From Rallus limicola (Eukaryota; Chordata; Aves; Gruiformes; Rallidae), in assembly GCA_022605955.1 (NCBI GenBank), contig JAKCOZ010000060.1, positions 7,501-71,500 of the forward strand: a stretch of 64,000 bases of DNA, given 5' to 3'. Made by a program: the position numbers and the translations under genes. This document shows positions 1 to 11,640 of the stretch, one piece after another; the first letter of the stretch is position 1, and every line of letters begins with the position of its first letter. The notes beneath the pieces were generated by a model. That model did not search any database and was not told where the DNA came from. It worked only from the letters and a program-made list of their open reading frames with translations.

Positions 1-1864
1 TACTGCAGGATGATTTATAGTCTGCCTTCTTTCCAGGAGGTCGCTAATATCAGATGCTGCAATCAGCTGTAACCATCAGTATTTCTTCTTACGAGCCAGG
101 AGAAGACTGGGGAGGTGATGTTAGATCTCATGAAGTGTTATGTCAGCTCTCAGATCAGATGATGGAGCTGAAATGTGTATCAGGAGGAATCAGGACTCAC
201 AACCATGGAAATGAGAAGGTTATTTAGGATCTTTTGAAAGCTGATAGGATTAAAGGTTGTTGACTAGATGGGAAAAACTTCAACTTACTCTGCTGCAAGA
301 CAAATATACATTAGCTCTTCCTCCACCAGGCAAAATTATCCTTCCTGTTGTTGTCACTACTTAAATACTAGTATCCCCCTTTATTAGTACTACTACATTT
401 ACTTTTTGAAGTCACTGAAGGTGAGTATTAGGTAAGACTAGTACCCAAAATATGTTTTCATGCGATTTGTAGCCCAGTCTGAGATTGGATCCTGGTTGTA
501 ACCTCATGGCATTCCTGCACATCACCATCGTTACACCTGCAGAACCTCTGCTCTCCCTGGAGGCAAAGTAAGGTGTAAACCTTGGAGTAAGTACTGTGTG
601 GTCCATTCTGATCTGCTGTAAGAAGACAATGGTCAAAGAGGTTTCCATCTCCCAGCTTATCCCACAGGCACTTAGACAATGCTCATTATTTGTAACCCTC
701 TGTTATTCGTTCATCAGGGTAATATTCCCAGGAATTAACTATTAGAATTAAGGGAAGAATTCAGCATGAGAAACATATTAAGGTCTAACAGCAGAAGGCA
801 AAAAAGGCTCCTCCATTGTGTTTCTATGGTGGAATGCCAACTGATGAGTCTTTGCCTAGTGGTACTATAACTCTGCCTTGTGAATCATGTAGGCACCTAA
901 TCTTACATATTTTAAAGTCTCACTGGTCACAAAGAGAAAGTTCCTGAGAGTGTTTAAACAGCACTATTTCTCTGAGGTCAAACTTTTCCAGAAATGCCAC
1001 TGACAGATGCCAGCATCACAGCTCCTCAAAATGGAAAACGTGGGACAGTCCATGAATGGATGCCATGACCAAACACGTTTGCTCCATGAAAAGCCCCCTC
1101 TTATAGGCTATACTAAAGGTTACTACTTTTTCAAAGAATTTTCTCCTTTAGCTTGATAAATACAGTATTCTTACATGGTGTGTTTCCTGAATGAGAATCA
1201 GCAGTATTTGACAGCAGCATTTTTAGAAGAAAGGCTGTAGATTTATTTTTAAATTCAAGGAACTTTAATGTTGAATATTTAATGCTGAATATTTCTTTTT
1301 TTTAATCTAAAATGTTATATAGCAATTTTATCCCCCCTCACAAAAGCTAGAATGCAAAATGATCAGTCTGCTTGTCAGTGTGGGACATTTTTTTTAAAAT
1401 ACATTTGTCTTTCTTGGTTTAAATTAGTTCACAAGCTAACTCATACAAGCTACAGAGACATGTCAGAAGGGAAGACAGCAACAGTATAAAAGAGCCAACA
1501 AAAACATTTCTTCAAAAGAATTTTACATCAGTTTTGGATAATAGGGAAACATCCTGTCCTACAGCTATCGGGTTGTAGATAGATACAGATCTAGGTACCA
1601 AGGGAAATGTCTTTGGAATTTTATTATTTTTTTTATAGTATCAGCTTTTGTATTGGTCACACCCTGTGAATCTTAGTAAGAGTGTCTTGAAAACCTGGCA
1701 TTGCAGGGCATTAAACCTACAACTGAGTTCTTCCAGAAATACCTCTATACCCACTTTTTCCTGATTCAATAATTGAATTCTCCACTCATGGGGAGAGAAA
1801 AAGGTGGCTGAGGGTAACTTGTGAAACTCACCATTACGTATATATTTATATTGCATAGACTCTT
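1..1864. other. unique non-coding sequence, no gene seen
   Basis: No recognisable exon, RNA gene or transposon. Open frames here are short (under 80 codons) and occur on both strands without conserved-looking protein texture. AT-rich runs occur near 1280-1320 and 1620-1640. Confidence 0.6.
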
Positions 1865-3930
1865 AACATCACAGAATGGTTTGAAAGAAACCTTAAATAC
1901 AAACTTTTCCCACCCCCTGCCACGGGCAGGAAAATCCACACCAGCCCATGGTGCCCCAAGCCCCATCCAACCTGGCCTTGAACACTACCAGGGATCCAGG
2001 GGCAGCCCCAGTTTCTCTGGGCACCCTGTGCCAGGGCTTCCCCCCTCCCCAGGAAGGATTTCTGCCTCCCAGCTCCTCTCCAGCTGCCCTCCTGCAGCTG
2101 AAGGCCATTTCCCCAGGCCTGGTCAACCCTGCCCTGGGCACCAGCCCCTCTCCAGCTTTTCTGGAACTCCTTGAGGGACTGGAAAGGGCTCAGAGGCCAC
2201 CCCAAAAGCAACCTTCTCTTCTCCAGGCTGAGCCAGCCCACGTCTCCCAACCTGACTCCATAGCAGACATACTCCAGCCCTTTCATCATCTCTGACCTCC
2301 TCTGGGCTCACTCCAACAGCTCCATGTCCTTCTTAATGTTGAGAAACCTGGAGCTGGGTGCAGTACTCCAGGTGGGGTCTTGTGAGAGCAGAATAGAAAG
2401 GCAGAACACTTTCCTTCAGCGTGCTGGTCATGCTGGTTTTGATGCAGTGCAGGACACGGTTGGCTTTCTGAGCTGCTAGTGGCACTGGTGGGTCATACTG
2501 AGTTTCTCATCCCTCAAACCCCCAAGTCTTTCTCTTCGGGCCTACTCTCAATCTGTTCTCCGCCCAGCCTGTACCTGTGTGGGGGATGGCCCTGAACCAC
2601 ATGAAGGACCTTGCACTTTGTCTGGTTGAACTTCATGTGGTTAACATGGTCCCACCTGTCAAGCCTGTCACGGTCTCCCAGTATGGCATCCCTTGGCTCC
2701 AGTGTGCCAGCTGCACCGTATTGCTTGGTGTGATCAGCAAACTTGCTGAGGGCACACTCAATCCCACTGCCCATGGTGCCAACAGAGATGTTGAACAGTG
2801 TCAGTCCTGGTACTGGCTGCTGAAGAACACCACTTGTCGCTAGATTCCACTTGGACAGGTAGCCACTGACTGCACCTCTTTGAGTGTGACCGTCCAGCCA
2901 GTTCCTTATTCACTGCCTGGTCCATGCATCAAGTCCTTGTCTTTCCAAGTTAGAGACAAGGATGTCATGCGTGACAGCGTCAAATGCTTTGCACAAGTCG
3001 CCTATATAATGTCTGCCATGCTTCCCTTATCCACCAATGCTGTAATCCCACTGTAAAAGGCTACCAGATTTGTCAGGCATGATTTGCTGTTAGTGAAACT
3101 ATGTTGGTTGTCACCAATCACTTTCTCATTGTCCATGTGCCTAAGCACGGTTTCCAGGAGGATCTGCTCCATGAACTTGCTGGACACTGAGGTGCAGCTC
3201 TCTGGTGTGTAGTTCCCTGGTCTTCCTTTTTTCCCTTCCTAAAAGTTCCTCTTTTCCAGTCAGTGGGAACTTCACCAGACCACTATAGCTTCTATAATAG
3301 GATTGAGAGTGGCTGACCCACTTTACCTGCCAGTTCCCTCAGGACATGTGGATGCATCTTATCCCATGGTCTTGGGCACATTCATGTTCTTTGAACCTGA
3401 TCTTCTACAGTGGGTGGTTCTTCATTCTCCCAATCCCTGCCTTTGCCTTCTGAGATTTGGACAGTGCAACTAGAGTCCTTGCTGGTAAAGACCGTTGAGT
3501 ATCTTAGCCTCCTCTATATCCTGGGCAACCAAGATTTCTGTTTCATTCCAGAAGGGGCCCACATTTTCCTTTGTCTTTCTTTTGTCTCTGATATTCCTAT
3601 AGAAGTTTTTCTTGCTGCTCTTAGTGCCCCTGGACAGATTTGATTTGATTCCCTCAGGGCTTTAGCTTTCCTGATCTGATCCCTGATTGTTTGGACAGTT
3701 TCTCTGTATCCCTCCCAGCCTACCACACTCTGTAGCCTCCCTTTTTGCATTTCATTTTGCCCAGGAGCTGCTTGTTCATCCCTCCACACCTCTGGATGGT
3801 TTTGCCTGACTTTGTTGGGATGCATGGTTCCTGAGGTTGGAGGAGGTGGTCCTTGAATACCAACCAGCTGTCTTAGGCTCCTCTTCCCTCCAGGGCTTTC
3901 TCCCATGGTGTGTTGGTACCCCAAGTTGCT
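1865..3930 (-). mobile_element. CR1 LINE retrotransposon, long 5'-truncated copy
   Basis: Minus-strand Chicken Repeat 1 copy of about 2.06 kb. The 3' end is at about 1865 (CATCACAGAATGG on the plus strand, the reverse complement of the CR1 terminal octamers). The 3' untranslated part and RT C-terminus lie at about 1880-2330, and ORF2 runs 5'-ward to about 3930. Most CR1 copies are truncated below 1 kb, so this one is relatively long, but it lacks the 5' UTR, ORF1 and endonuclease part of the roughly 4.5 kb parent. The 3' 300 bp closely resembles the copy at 14518-14830, which suggests the same subfamily. The 5' boundary is approximate. Confidence 0.93.
2500..3930 (-). pseudogene. decayed CR1 ORF2 reverse transcriptase
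   Basis: Three minus-strand pieces in 5'-to-3' order match the CR1 ORF2 layout. The first, 3924-3514, is the linker before RT, with PEVWRDEQ and a GWEGYRETVQTIRDQIRKAKA-like stretch. The second, 3187-3002, is an RT finger/palm part with MEQILLETVLRHM and SFTNSKSCLTNLVAFY. The third, 2774-2514, is the palm, with SGIECALSKFAD. The catalytic FADD motif reads FADH: the codon at 2730-2732 is CAC on the minus strand, so the second metal-binding Asp is lost. The pieces are separated by frameshifts and stops. In the family this enzyme primes reverse transcription at nicked target DNA. This copy cannot make active enzyme. Confidence 0.9.
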
Positions 3931-5296
3931 CCAGAAGTCATGAACATTCAGACTTGTGCTGTAGCAGTATTCATGCTGAAATAGTCACAGGATGAGACAA
4001 TGGTGTAAGGAGGAAAAAAAATAATGGTTGGGTTTTTCTTATGCATTTTCTCCTAGCTGCCCATAACCATTTGTGTGTCTCCTCTTAAAAGAAGGCTCCA
4101 CCATTCCTGCACCACTCTTCAGAAGGTAAATCTTGAGGTCTCAGCACAGGTGTGAGCAAGGGAAGAAATACTGTTTGGACTAAATGCTATAAAGCCCTCC
4201 CTCCCTCTTCCACGTGGGAGCAATGGTGTGAGTAATAGGGAAAGAAGCATTTAGCAACACCTTTATCCAACACAATTGTTAGCCTTTGCCTCACCAAATA
4301 GAAGCTACAGAGGAATTAGGACTGTGAGAATTGATTCACTCTCCCCGGTATAAGGAGTTTTTGTGGGTTTTCTTTTTCACTTGAGCAACTTATGTCAGTG
4401 CCAGGCATTGTAACTGAAAATTCCTATATGTGTCTGTGCATAAGAAATCTTTCCAGGATGAATTGTGAGGTGGAGCTGTTTAAACATCACCTATTGCTTA
4501 AAGCTGTGCCTGAAGTGCTAACCTAGCCTTTAATATGATTATAGCATGTTTTGCCAATTAGACCCAGACCAGCAAAGCATTGAGGTGTGTGAATAGCCCT
4601 GTGGGGTCCAATGCACCTACACATAAAATTAAGCATAAGCTCAAGCATTTTTCTGGATAAAGGTGTGTATTTAAAATTAAAGCTTTATTAAATTATTCAC
4701 CACCACCAGTGACAGGACTTCAGATCTTTTCTTGGACTTGTCCAAAAAGGATGGGAAAAATATTAGAGTTTCTGGTATATGTTTGATTTGAAGTATTTGA
4801 GGTGATAATCTCATTCCTCCCAGCAGCTAAATATTATTGTGTGTGTCAAAACAAAATCGTAATCCTGGGAGTGGGTGTCATGTAAAAATGCCATGTTAAA
4901 GGAAAACTACAGTGATTAGCTCTAATACTTCTGCTAGCTCAATGAATATTTGCTTGGAAAAACGTTATGTAGCAAAAATTTAGGAACTGGCCTACAATGA
5001 GATAGCTCAGCTCATCTCTCAGCTCTTTCAGCTTTTTAATTTAGGATTCTGTTTATACATTTGTAAATAACACAATGGGTTGTATTTTGCAAGTTCGTGC
5101 AGAAGTTCTCATTCTGCAGTTCTTCACAAATCTCATGAATATAGGATTAATCGCTGCGCTTACTGCTGAAATTTGCTGCTTCTTCTTACCTGGCATTTGC
5201 ACTAGGAATGTTTCTTTACTCTTTGCAGAGATCTTGCTTTGTTACAGAAGGAAATAGTCATTAAAATTTTTTTGTACCCACTTGTGACATTCAATG
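3931..5296. other. unique non-coding sequence, no gene seen
   Basis: AT-rich sequence between two minus-strand CR1 copies. I see no exon, RNA gene or repeat in it. Confidence 0.6.
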
Positions 5297-5675
5297 GATG
5301 ACAGAATCACTGAATGCTAGGAGTTGGAAGGGTCCTCAAGGGATCACCTAGTCCAACCCCTCTGCTAGAGCAGGATGACCCAGACTAAATCACACAGGAA
5401 CACATCCAGGTGGGTCTGAATGTCTACAGAGAAGGAGACTCCACAACATCTCAAGGCAGCCTGTCCCAGGGCTCTGTCACCCTCACAGGGAATAAGTTCT
5501 TCCTTATGTTCACATGGAACGTCTTCTGCTCCAGCTTGCACTCACTGCCCCTTGTCCTATTGCTGCCATTGTTGAGAAAAGCCTGGCTCTGCCCTCATGA
5601 CACTCACCCTTTACAAATTTATAGACATTAATAAGATCACCCCTCAGTCTCCTCTTCTCCAAGGAAGACTCAATA
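5297..5675 (-). mobile_element. CR1 LINE fragment
   Basis: The plus strand begins with GACAGAATCACTGAATG, the reverse complement of CR1 terminal octamers. It continues with the typical reversed CR1 3' sequence: GGTCCTCAAGGGATCACCTAGTCCAACCCC in consensus-like form near 5330-5360, CTCCACAACATCTC near 5440 and CTCAGTCTCCTCTTCTCC near 5645. Only the last ~380 bp are present. It is from a different CR1 subfamily than the 1865-3930 copy (shared CR1 core, different 3' end). Confidence 0.92.
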
Positions 5676-8600
5676 CTCATTCTGTATTGAGTTCCAAACT
5701 ACCATGGAAACTAATCAATGAGTCACCGACACCATTATTTTGCAGCATTTAAGGATATCTTATGAATATTTCCCATCTGTGTGCTAATAAAGCCCATGGT
5801 TGGAAACTGATGAAGTCTTGTGAATTCATATCCTGAGATGTCAAAGCACTAAAATCCATAACTTTTTTGAGGAGGTCAAAACCCCCAATATATTTTCATG
5901 AGTGCAAACATGAGATTGATAAAATTAACTGTGCAGAGGAATAAAAAAAAGTGGTTTTATGCCAACCATCTCAAATGGGGATGTTTATAATTGCACCTGT
6001 TTTGCAAAGTATGAGTTTGCTGTTCTTTCTCCACAGTAATTTTGGTATTAGCTTACTCTAGCTAGCTGATATTTGGAACGTGTGCTAGAAGCATTAATGT
6101 TGTTTAGATTGAAAAACCCATGGTTTGAAGAGCTGATAGATGTAAAGAATCCCTTTCCTGAGACTAAACATCCTAACTAAGACAAAATCCACACTGTTTT
6201 CCTCATAAATTGCCTAGCAGCCGAGTTCTTTAGTGGTGTGATCTTAAACCAGTTCTACTTCATGTCAGCCAATTGCATACAAGTATAAAAATTATTACTC
6301 ATATATTCAAGACACTAGAGGTGCAAACTATTTAAAGCTTGACTTGAACTTGTGTGGTTGCTGTATGGGAGTTGAAAAGCTGTACTGAAGAGAGGCACAC
6401 CAAGAGGAAGAACGGCTGTGCATAAGGTTCAGACCAGGCAACTTCACTTGCAATAAAAAATTGGGATCCCCTTTACCCCACCTCAATTAAAACATTTGAA
6501 TACAATGGAGATAGGTCACCAGAGCTCATAAATCTGGCGCTTAAGTGCGACTGACAGTAAGATTTTGCTTTGCTTATCATCCCCCCCATGGATAAATACT
6601 AGCTCTGTTCATCTTTGTTACAACTGCTGTTGTCCCCTCTGCCCTTTGAAAGCCAGTTGGGAAGAGGAACATTTTTTCAGATTCATGTCTGGGGTTATAT
6701 TTTCAACATCAAAAGTCTGCGTCTTCACCTCTGATTGTGTAGACGACACAGTAATCTCTGTGCTGCTCTGAAAGACTCGGGGTCTTTTCAAATACAGGAG
6801 GTGGCTGAAGGGGGGTTAGAAATACTAGCAGAGTAGACTGGGGTATTATAATTTTGCTTTGAATTTTAATTTTCCCCTTGAATATACACTTAACTTTGTT
6901 ACCACATATATATATATATTTACATAAACATAAGAAAATCATGCATTCTTTTTCTTTTTACATGGTTTGCCTTAAAAGCAGATTCATGGTGAATTTCAAT
7001 GCCTATAAATAGCTAACACATTCAGCAGTAGCTAGAAGAAAGTATTGTATGTCAACAGGCTTAAACAAAGTACATCAATCCAGGCTTGTAGCATATTTTA
7101 CTATGGTATTGTGGATCCTTAGATGTGACAGGTGACAAAATGGATAGTGATACTCATGTAATCTCAAGAACTATTTCCAAATGTATATTATTACTGGTAT
7201 CCTCAAACAGATCAAAACATAGATTTCCAGAACTGAACGATACGCAAGATACACTGCTACAAGACATGAGAAAGAGATGGTATATTCTTGGTCCCAATGA
7301 CCTATAAAAAGCTCCTCTACTCATACAGCCTGAACCAACATTTTATGCTTTGAAATAAATACACTCTGTAGCCTATAAATATAACACAAAAAAAGAGTAA
7401 ATGCACCAATTCCAGCCGGCCGTATTCTCTGCTGCTGGGCATCCCACACAGATACACACACAGGTTTCCATGTCTAAACCTGGCATAGGCATGAGAATTC
7501 CTTTCAATGCAGGTATGCCAAACATAAGAAGAGTTCCTATTCCACTTCATAGGAAAATCAAAGTCTTAATAATTATTTTTAATTCTTGAAAGGGGACAAA
7601 CATTTTGATGAATGATACCCGGGAAGAGCTTTTCGGCTTACCTGCTACAATATGTTTTGAAAGAAGACAACTAAGTTCTGCTGAGTGAAGTTATGTTGAC
7701 TAAAATGGTATTTTATGGCCGGCCATAGAGTTAGCTTACGTGCTACAAAAAAAGCTATTTCATACACATCCTCTGGTTTCCAAATTAAAAAGCACCGCTG
7801 AAAAGTCGGTGGTTTTCTGAGTTTCACATCCTAAGGAATTATGTTATGGCTGAGTTCATGGATCAGCCCAGGAGCACTTACTGATGCTCACATTGATGGG
7901 GCCAAGACTGGAGACAGTGCAAGGGTTTTGGTTTCCTGCACTGCCTTGTTCCCTTTTTGAAGGGCTCATCTTGTACCATGTCTACTATACAATTAATACT
8001 GTTATAACATACCGCCATGCTGGTTACCAAACTTTGTAAACAATATTAGGTCTTCTTCCTGGGCAAGAGCTGATTCTCTTAGGACCCAAACCCATCCTTC
8101 TTACCATCCTTTTGGATTCCCCCTCTTCCACAGACTGACATGCTCACTCTTGTATTCTCATCCTGGTTGTTTTTCTTGTTTGGACCAGACCAGGAGTCAG
8201 ACACCCAGTTTGACTGGCTCAGAGATTTACTCTCACATTTTCTGTATGAAGAACAATATACTGCAGAAAAGGAGCATCTCTTATTCAGGACAGTGATTAT
8301 TGTTTTGAAATAAGATAGGCAGAAATGCAGTTTAAATAACATATGAAGTCAAAAGGTAGTGATAGAAGCTGTGCAGCTTGCAATTGCACCAAATGTATTT
8401 ATGAATTACAAGTTATTTCTGCCTTTAAGAATAAGAAACTGAAAAAAAAACCTCCTTGGCTTTATTGTCACTAACTTCCTGTAATGACTTCACTCCCAGA
8501 CAGAAAGGCCTCTATGCCAAAACAAGGTCCCACGCATCTGAACTAAGAATGGGATTCCGGAGATCAAAGTTTGCATGAAATTGTAATGAGAAGATAGGAA

Positions 8601-9573
8601 TTGGGTATTTGGAGCTGCTCTGGACCCCTTCACATATCTCCATTTGCATTTCCACTTCAACCCTGTTTAGCAGGGACTAGATAGATTCCTTCATGCAGCT
8701 TCCATGTGATACTGCTTTGCTTTGAATATGTTTATCCTTTAAATGCTTGATTTAAGTAATACATATCTCCCTGCTTAAATCTTAAGAGAATAAAAATAAA
8801 ACGAAAACCCAAATGCTTTTCCATTTCTCCAATTTCCAAATTATTTTCCCTTTTCCAATACATAGCTGGAGCAGTTGGACAAGAGTATAACTAACTTAAA
8901 AAGAAATTGTGCAAAATTTAGCTCTCTGGGATGTCATTTGCACAGGAGAAAACTGCATGAGTTTAGAGTCTAATTTACGTGCATTTCTGCAGTATTCAAA
9001 GAGTAATTCTGTGGGCATATAATTGTTTCAGAATGAGAAAAAATGTGGGTGTTTCTCATAGTACTACTCCATATAATTCCAACAAACATATTAAAACCCC
9101 AATCCTCAGTAAAACCGCAAGCTTATTTGTCAAGGAAATGAATGGGAAAGCCTTTTGGTTTATACAGTTCTGAAAATAGGATTTATTTACACACTCCATG
9201 GAAACTGTATCCTCTAAGATTGCATCCTAACTACAAATATGCACACATCTATTCAGCATCTTGCCAAAGAGACTAAAATGACATTAAAAAGAGTGAAAGA
9301 ATGCTAAGCTTGCAAACATTCAAAATTTAGTAAATGCCAGAATTCGGATTGCCCAGGCAACCTTGCTCCTGACAATGTGTGATGATAGATTTAATCACAG
9401 TGTTATCTGCACATCTGACCCCTCCTGTGGTTCCTCAGACTTTGCTCCCCGAGGTGTCAAAATCCTCTGCCTCCTACTCTGTGAGAGTTTCGTCAGGTGA
9501 AGAGCAGAGCCTGGGGTAGATTCCCCTGATTCTGCTCAAGGACATCCTCTCACAGCTGGCCAATACAGACCTA
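5676..9573. other. unique non-coding sequence, no gene seen
   Basis: About 3.9 kb without a recognisable gene or transposon. It holds a short (AT)n run near 6905-6919. Small open frames on both strands are isolated and lack family resemblance. Confidence 0.55.
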
Positions 9574-9730
9574 TTTGGGTTTTAGGGTTGTTTGTTTTTG
9601 TGGTGGGTTATTTTATTTTGTTTTGTCTGTTTTGTTTGGGATTTTTTTGATTGCTTGTTTGGTTTTCTTCTGGAAAGTTTCTGCTGTTTTATTGCATGGG
9701 CCATGCATTTTTTTTGTGTGTGTGTGTGCA
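9574..9730 (+). repeat. G/T-rich low-complexity stretch
   Basis: The plus strand is dominated by TTTG/GTTT words, ending in a (TG)n run at about 9715-9729. Such tracts give long Phe/Val/Cys-rich frames that are not genes. Confidence 0.7.
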
Positions 9731-10282
9731 ACCAAGTATACTTGTAGTCACATCCAACATCTTCTTTCTGACTGGGTAGGCTCTTTTCAGACTACCTAAA
9801 ATTGTGGAAATCTGTTCTGCCTTGCTAGGCCACCCACTATTTTCCTGAGACAGTGTGTATGTGCCTTTTCCATTCCCCCAAATCTTTCAATGCCACTTCT
9901 CCTCTGGACTAAGCACCTCCTGGTGAAGGTGCTTGTGGAGCCCAGCATGCTGAGATCTTCAGGTGGATTGGAGAAGAGCCTCTGTACCACATTGTGAGTG
10001 CTTGCATCCAGGTATCACCTTGCAAATTAACCCTTCTCTGTGTGCTCAAGCCACAAAACTTTTACAAACCAGGCACTTTTCAAAACTTCCCAAAGGCAAC
10101 TGCAGATCTGTCAAATGTACCAGATGTAGCTTCCTCCAGCCTTCTGCCTCACTGAGTCAATGAAATGAATGGTGTTTAATAGATGGGTAACTACTCAATA
10201 TTTAATTAATAAGTAATAAATGTCATACTTTATTTTTCTCATTCCATTATTTACCTCAGTCCCATGATTCTCTGCTCATTAT
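9731..10282. other. unique non-coding sequence, no gene seen
   Basis: Ordinary unique sequence leading to the LTR. No exon or RNA gene seen. Confidence 0.55.
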
Positions 10283-10287
10283 AAAGT
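10283..10287. repeat. left target-site duplication of the LTR (AAAGT)
   Basis: AAAGT directly precedes the TGTTGTGG start of the LTR. The same five bases follow its CA end at 11636-11640. A 5-bp duplication is typical of ERVL-class and some ERV1 integrations. Confidence 0.85.
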
Positions 10288-10297
10288 TGTTGTGGGT

Positions 10298-10311
10298 TGA
10301 CCTGGGCCGGA
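10298..10311 (+). repeat. left target-site duplication of the nested CR1
   Basis: TGACCTGGGCCGGA lies immediately before the CR1 and matches TGACCTTGGCCGGA at 11063-11076 in 13 of 14 positions. The outer two bases (TG) may belong to the CR1 end, so the duplication is 12-14 bp. Confidence 0.8.
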
Positions 10312-11064
10312 AGAATCCCAGGCATATATACAGACTGGGAGAAGAGCTCCTTGAGAGTAGCCCTGCTGAGAAGGACTTGGGGATTCTGCTAGATGAGAAA
10401 CTTCACATAAGCCAGCAGTGGCTCTTGCAGCTCTGAAGGCCAAGGGTATCCTAGGCTCCATCAGAAGAGGGGTGGCAGCAGGGACAGGGAGGGGATTGTC
10501 CCTCTCTGCTCTGTTCTTGGGAGGCCCCAGCTGGAGTCCTGTGTCCAAAGCTGGGCCCCCAGTACAAGAAAGATGTGGGGCTGTTGGAAAGGGTTCAGAG
10601 GAGCCACAAAGATGATTAGAGGGCTGGAGCAGCTCCCCTGTAAGGAGAGGCTGGGGGAGCTGGGCTGGTTCAACCTGGAGAAGAGAAGGCTGTGGGGGGA
10701 CCTCATTGCAGCCTGCCAGTCCCTGAAAGGAGCAGAGGAACAGGAGGGGAATGGGCTTGTGAAAGGGCAGAGACTGGCAGGACAAGGTGACTGGAGTGAA
10801 GCTGAAGGAGGGAAGGGTTAGATTAGATATTTAGGGGGAAGTATTTTACAGAGAGAGTAGTGAGGTGCTGGAACAGGCTGCCCAGAGAGGGGGAGGATGC
10901 CCCATCCCTGGGGGTGTTCAAGGCCAGGTTGGATGGGGCCCTGGGAAATGTTATGTAGCTCCAGGCCTGAGGTTGGTGGCCCTGCCTGTGGCAGAGGGGC
11001 TGGAGCTTTGTGATCCTTAGGGTCTCTTCCAACCCAGACCATTCTATGATTCTGTGATTCTATG
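10312..11064 (+). mobile_element. CR1 LINE fragment nested in the LTR
   Basis: Plus-strand CR1 of about 750 bp containing the end of ORF2 and the 3' UTR. Decoded pieces include [20 protein letters not shown] and [15 protein letters not shown], which are standard CR1 RT C-terminal words. The tail carries GGGTCTCTTCCAACCCAGACC and three terminal octamers (ATTCTATG, ATTCTGTG, ATTCTATG) at 11041-11064. It is 5' truncated and frame-broken. Because it splits the LTR it must be younger than the retrovirus integration. Confidence 0.95.
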
Positions 11065-11076
11065 ACCTTGGCCGGA
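11063..11076 (+). repeat. right target-site duplication of the nested CR1
   Basis: TGACCTTGGCCGGA, the partner of 10298-10311 with one mismatch. From here the LTR resumes with CACCACCAAAGCC. Confidence 0.8.
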
Positions 11077-11635
11077 CACCACCAAAGCCACTCTATGACT
11101 CCCTTCCTCAGCTGGATGAAGGTGGGGCAGAAAATGAGATGGAAAAAAAAATGTGTGGGTCAAGAGAAAAGCAGCTTAATAAAGCAAAAGCAAAAGTCTG
11201 CATGCAGAAGCAAAAAAAAAGCCAAAAAACCCAAAAGATTTGTTTTCTGCATCTCACGTGCAGGCAATGGTTGGCCACTTTCTGGGAAGTTTGGCTTCAG
11301 TAGGTGTAGCAGCTGCTCTGGAAGACCCATAACAAATGCCCTCCTTTCCTCCTCTTTTCTCTCAGCCTTTACTGCAGAGTGGACATCGTAGGGTATTGAA
11401 TATCTCATTGGTCAGTTGGGTCAGCTGTCCTGGCTGTGTCCCCTCTCAAGATCTCGCTCACCCCCAGCCTACATGTGAGGGGAAATATTGAGAAAGAGAG
11501 TGAGCAGCATCCTTGGTGCTGTACCAGCATGGCTCTACAGTAGCCAAAACACCCATGTGTTATCCACACCTCACTGGCTACCTACACACATCACTGTGAG
11601 GCTTGCTATGGGGAAAATTAACTCTACTCAGTACA

Positions 11636-11640
11636 AAAGT
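11636..11640. repeat. right target-site duplication of the LTR (AAAGT)
   Basis: An exact copy of 10283-10287, directly after the LTR's terminal CA. Confidence 0.85.

Larger units (their letters stand above)
10288..11635 (-). mobile_element. solo LTR of an avian endogenous retrovirus, interrupted by CR1
   Basis: The LTR starts TGTTGTGGGTTGACC at 10288 and ends CTCAGTACA at 11635, giving TG...CA termini. Identical AAAGT duplications flank it. Inner words are those of a very common bird LTR: CCACCAAAGCC near 11080, CTCAGCTGGA near 11110, GGTCAGTTGGGTCAGCTGTCC near 11410-11430, CTGGCTGTGTCCCCTC near 11433, GTGTTATCCACACC near 11556, and GGGGAAAATTAACTC near 11610. A CR1 sits inside at 10312-11064; without it and one copy of its duplication the LTR is about 583 bp. 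No gag, pol or env sequence is adjacent, so this is a solo LTR left by LTR-LTR recombination. The 5-bp duplication favours an ERVL-like class, but the class is inferred. Orientation is uncertain: I prefer minus because intact relatives, as I recall them, carry their TATA box on that strand. The box is degraded here, near 11360-11380. Confidence 0.88.

Noticed and set aside
1821..2311. Several 60-147 codon frames on both strands
   Set aside because: They lie in the GC-rich 3' part of a CR1 copy, where stops are rare in several frames at once.
10279..11042. Frames of 65-168 codons, including a 168-codon minus-strand frame
   Set aside because: They are antisense or out-of-frame readings of the nested CR1. 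The recognisable CR1 protein is on the plus strand and broken.
11062..11408. 109-codon plus and 82-codon minus frames
   Set aside because: Both lie inside the non-coding LTR body.
10283..11640. Full-length endogenous retrovirus
   Set aside because: No second LTR and no gag, pol or env sequence nearby. The target duplications flank a single LTR.
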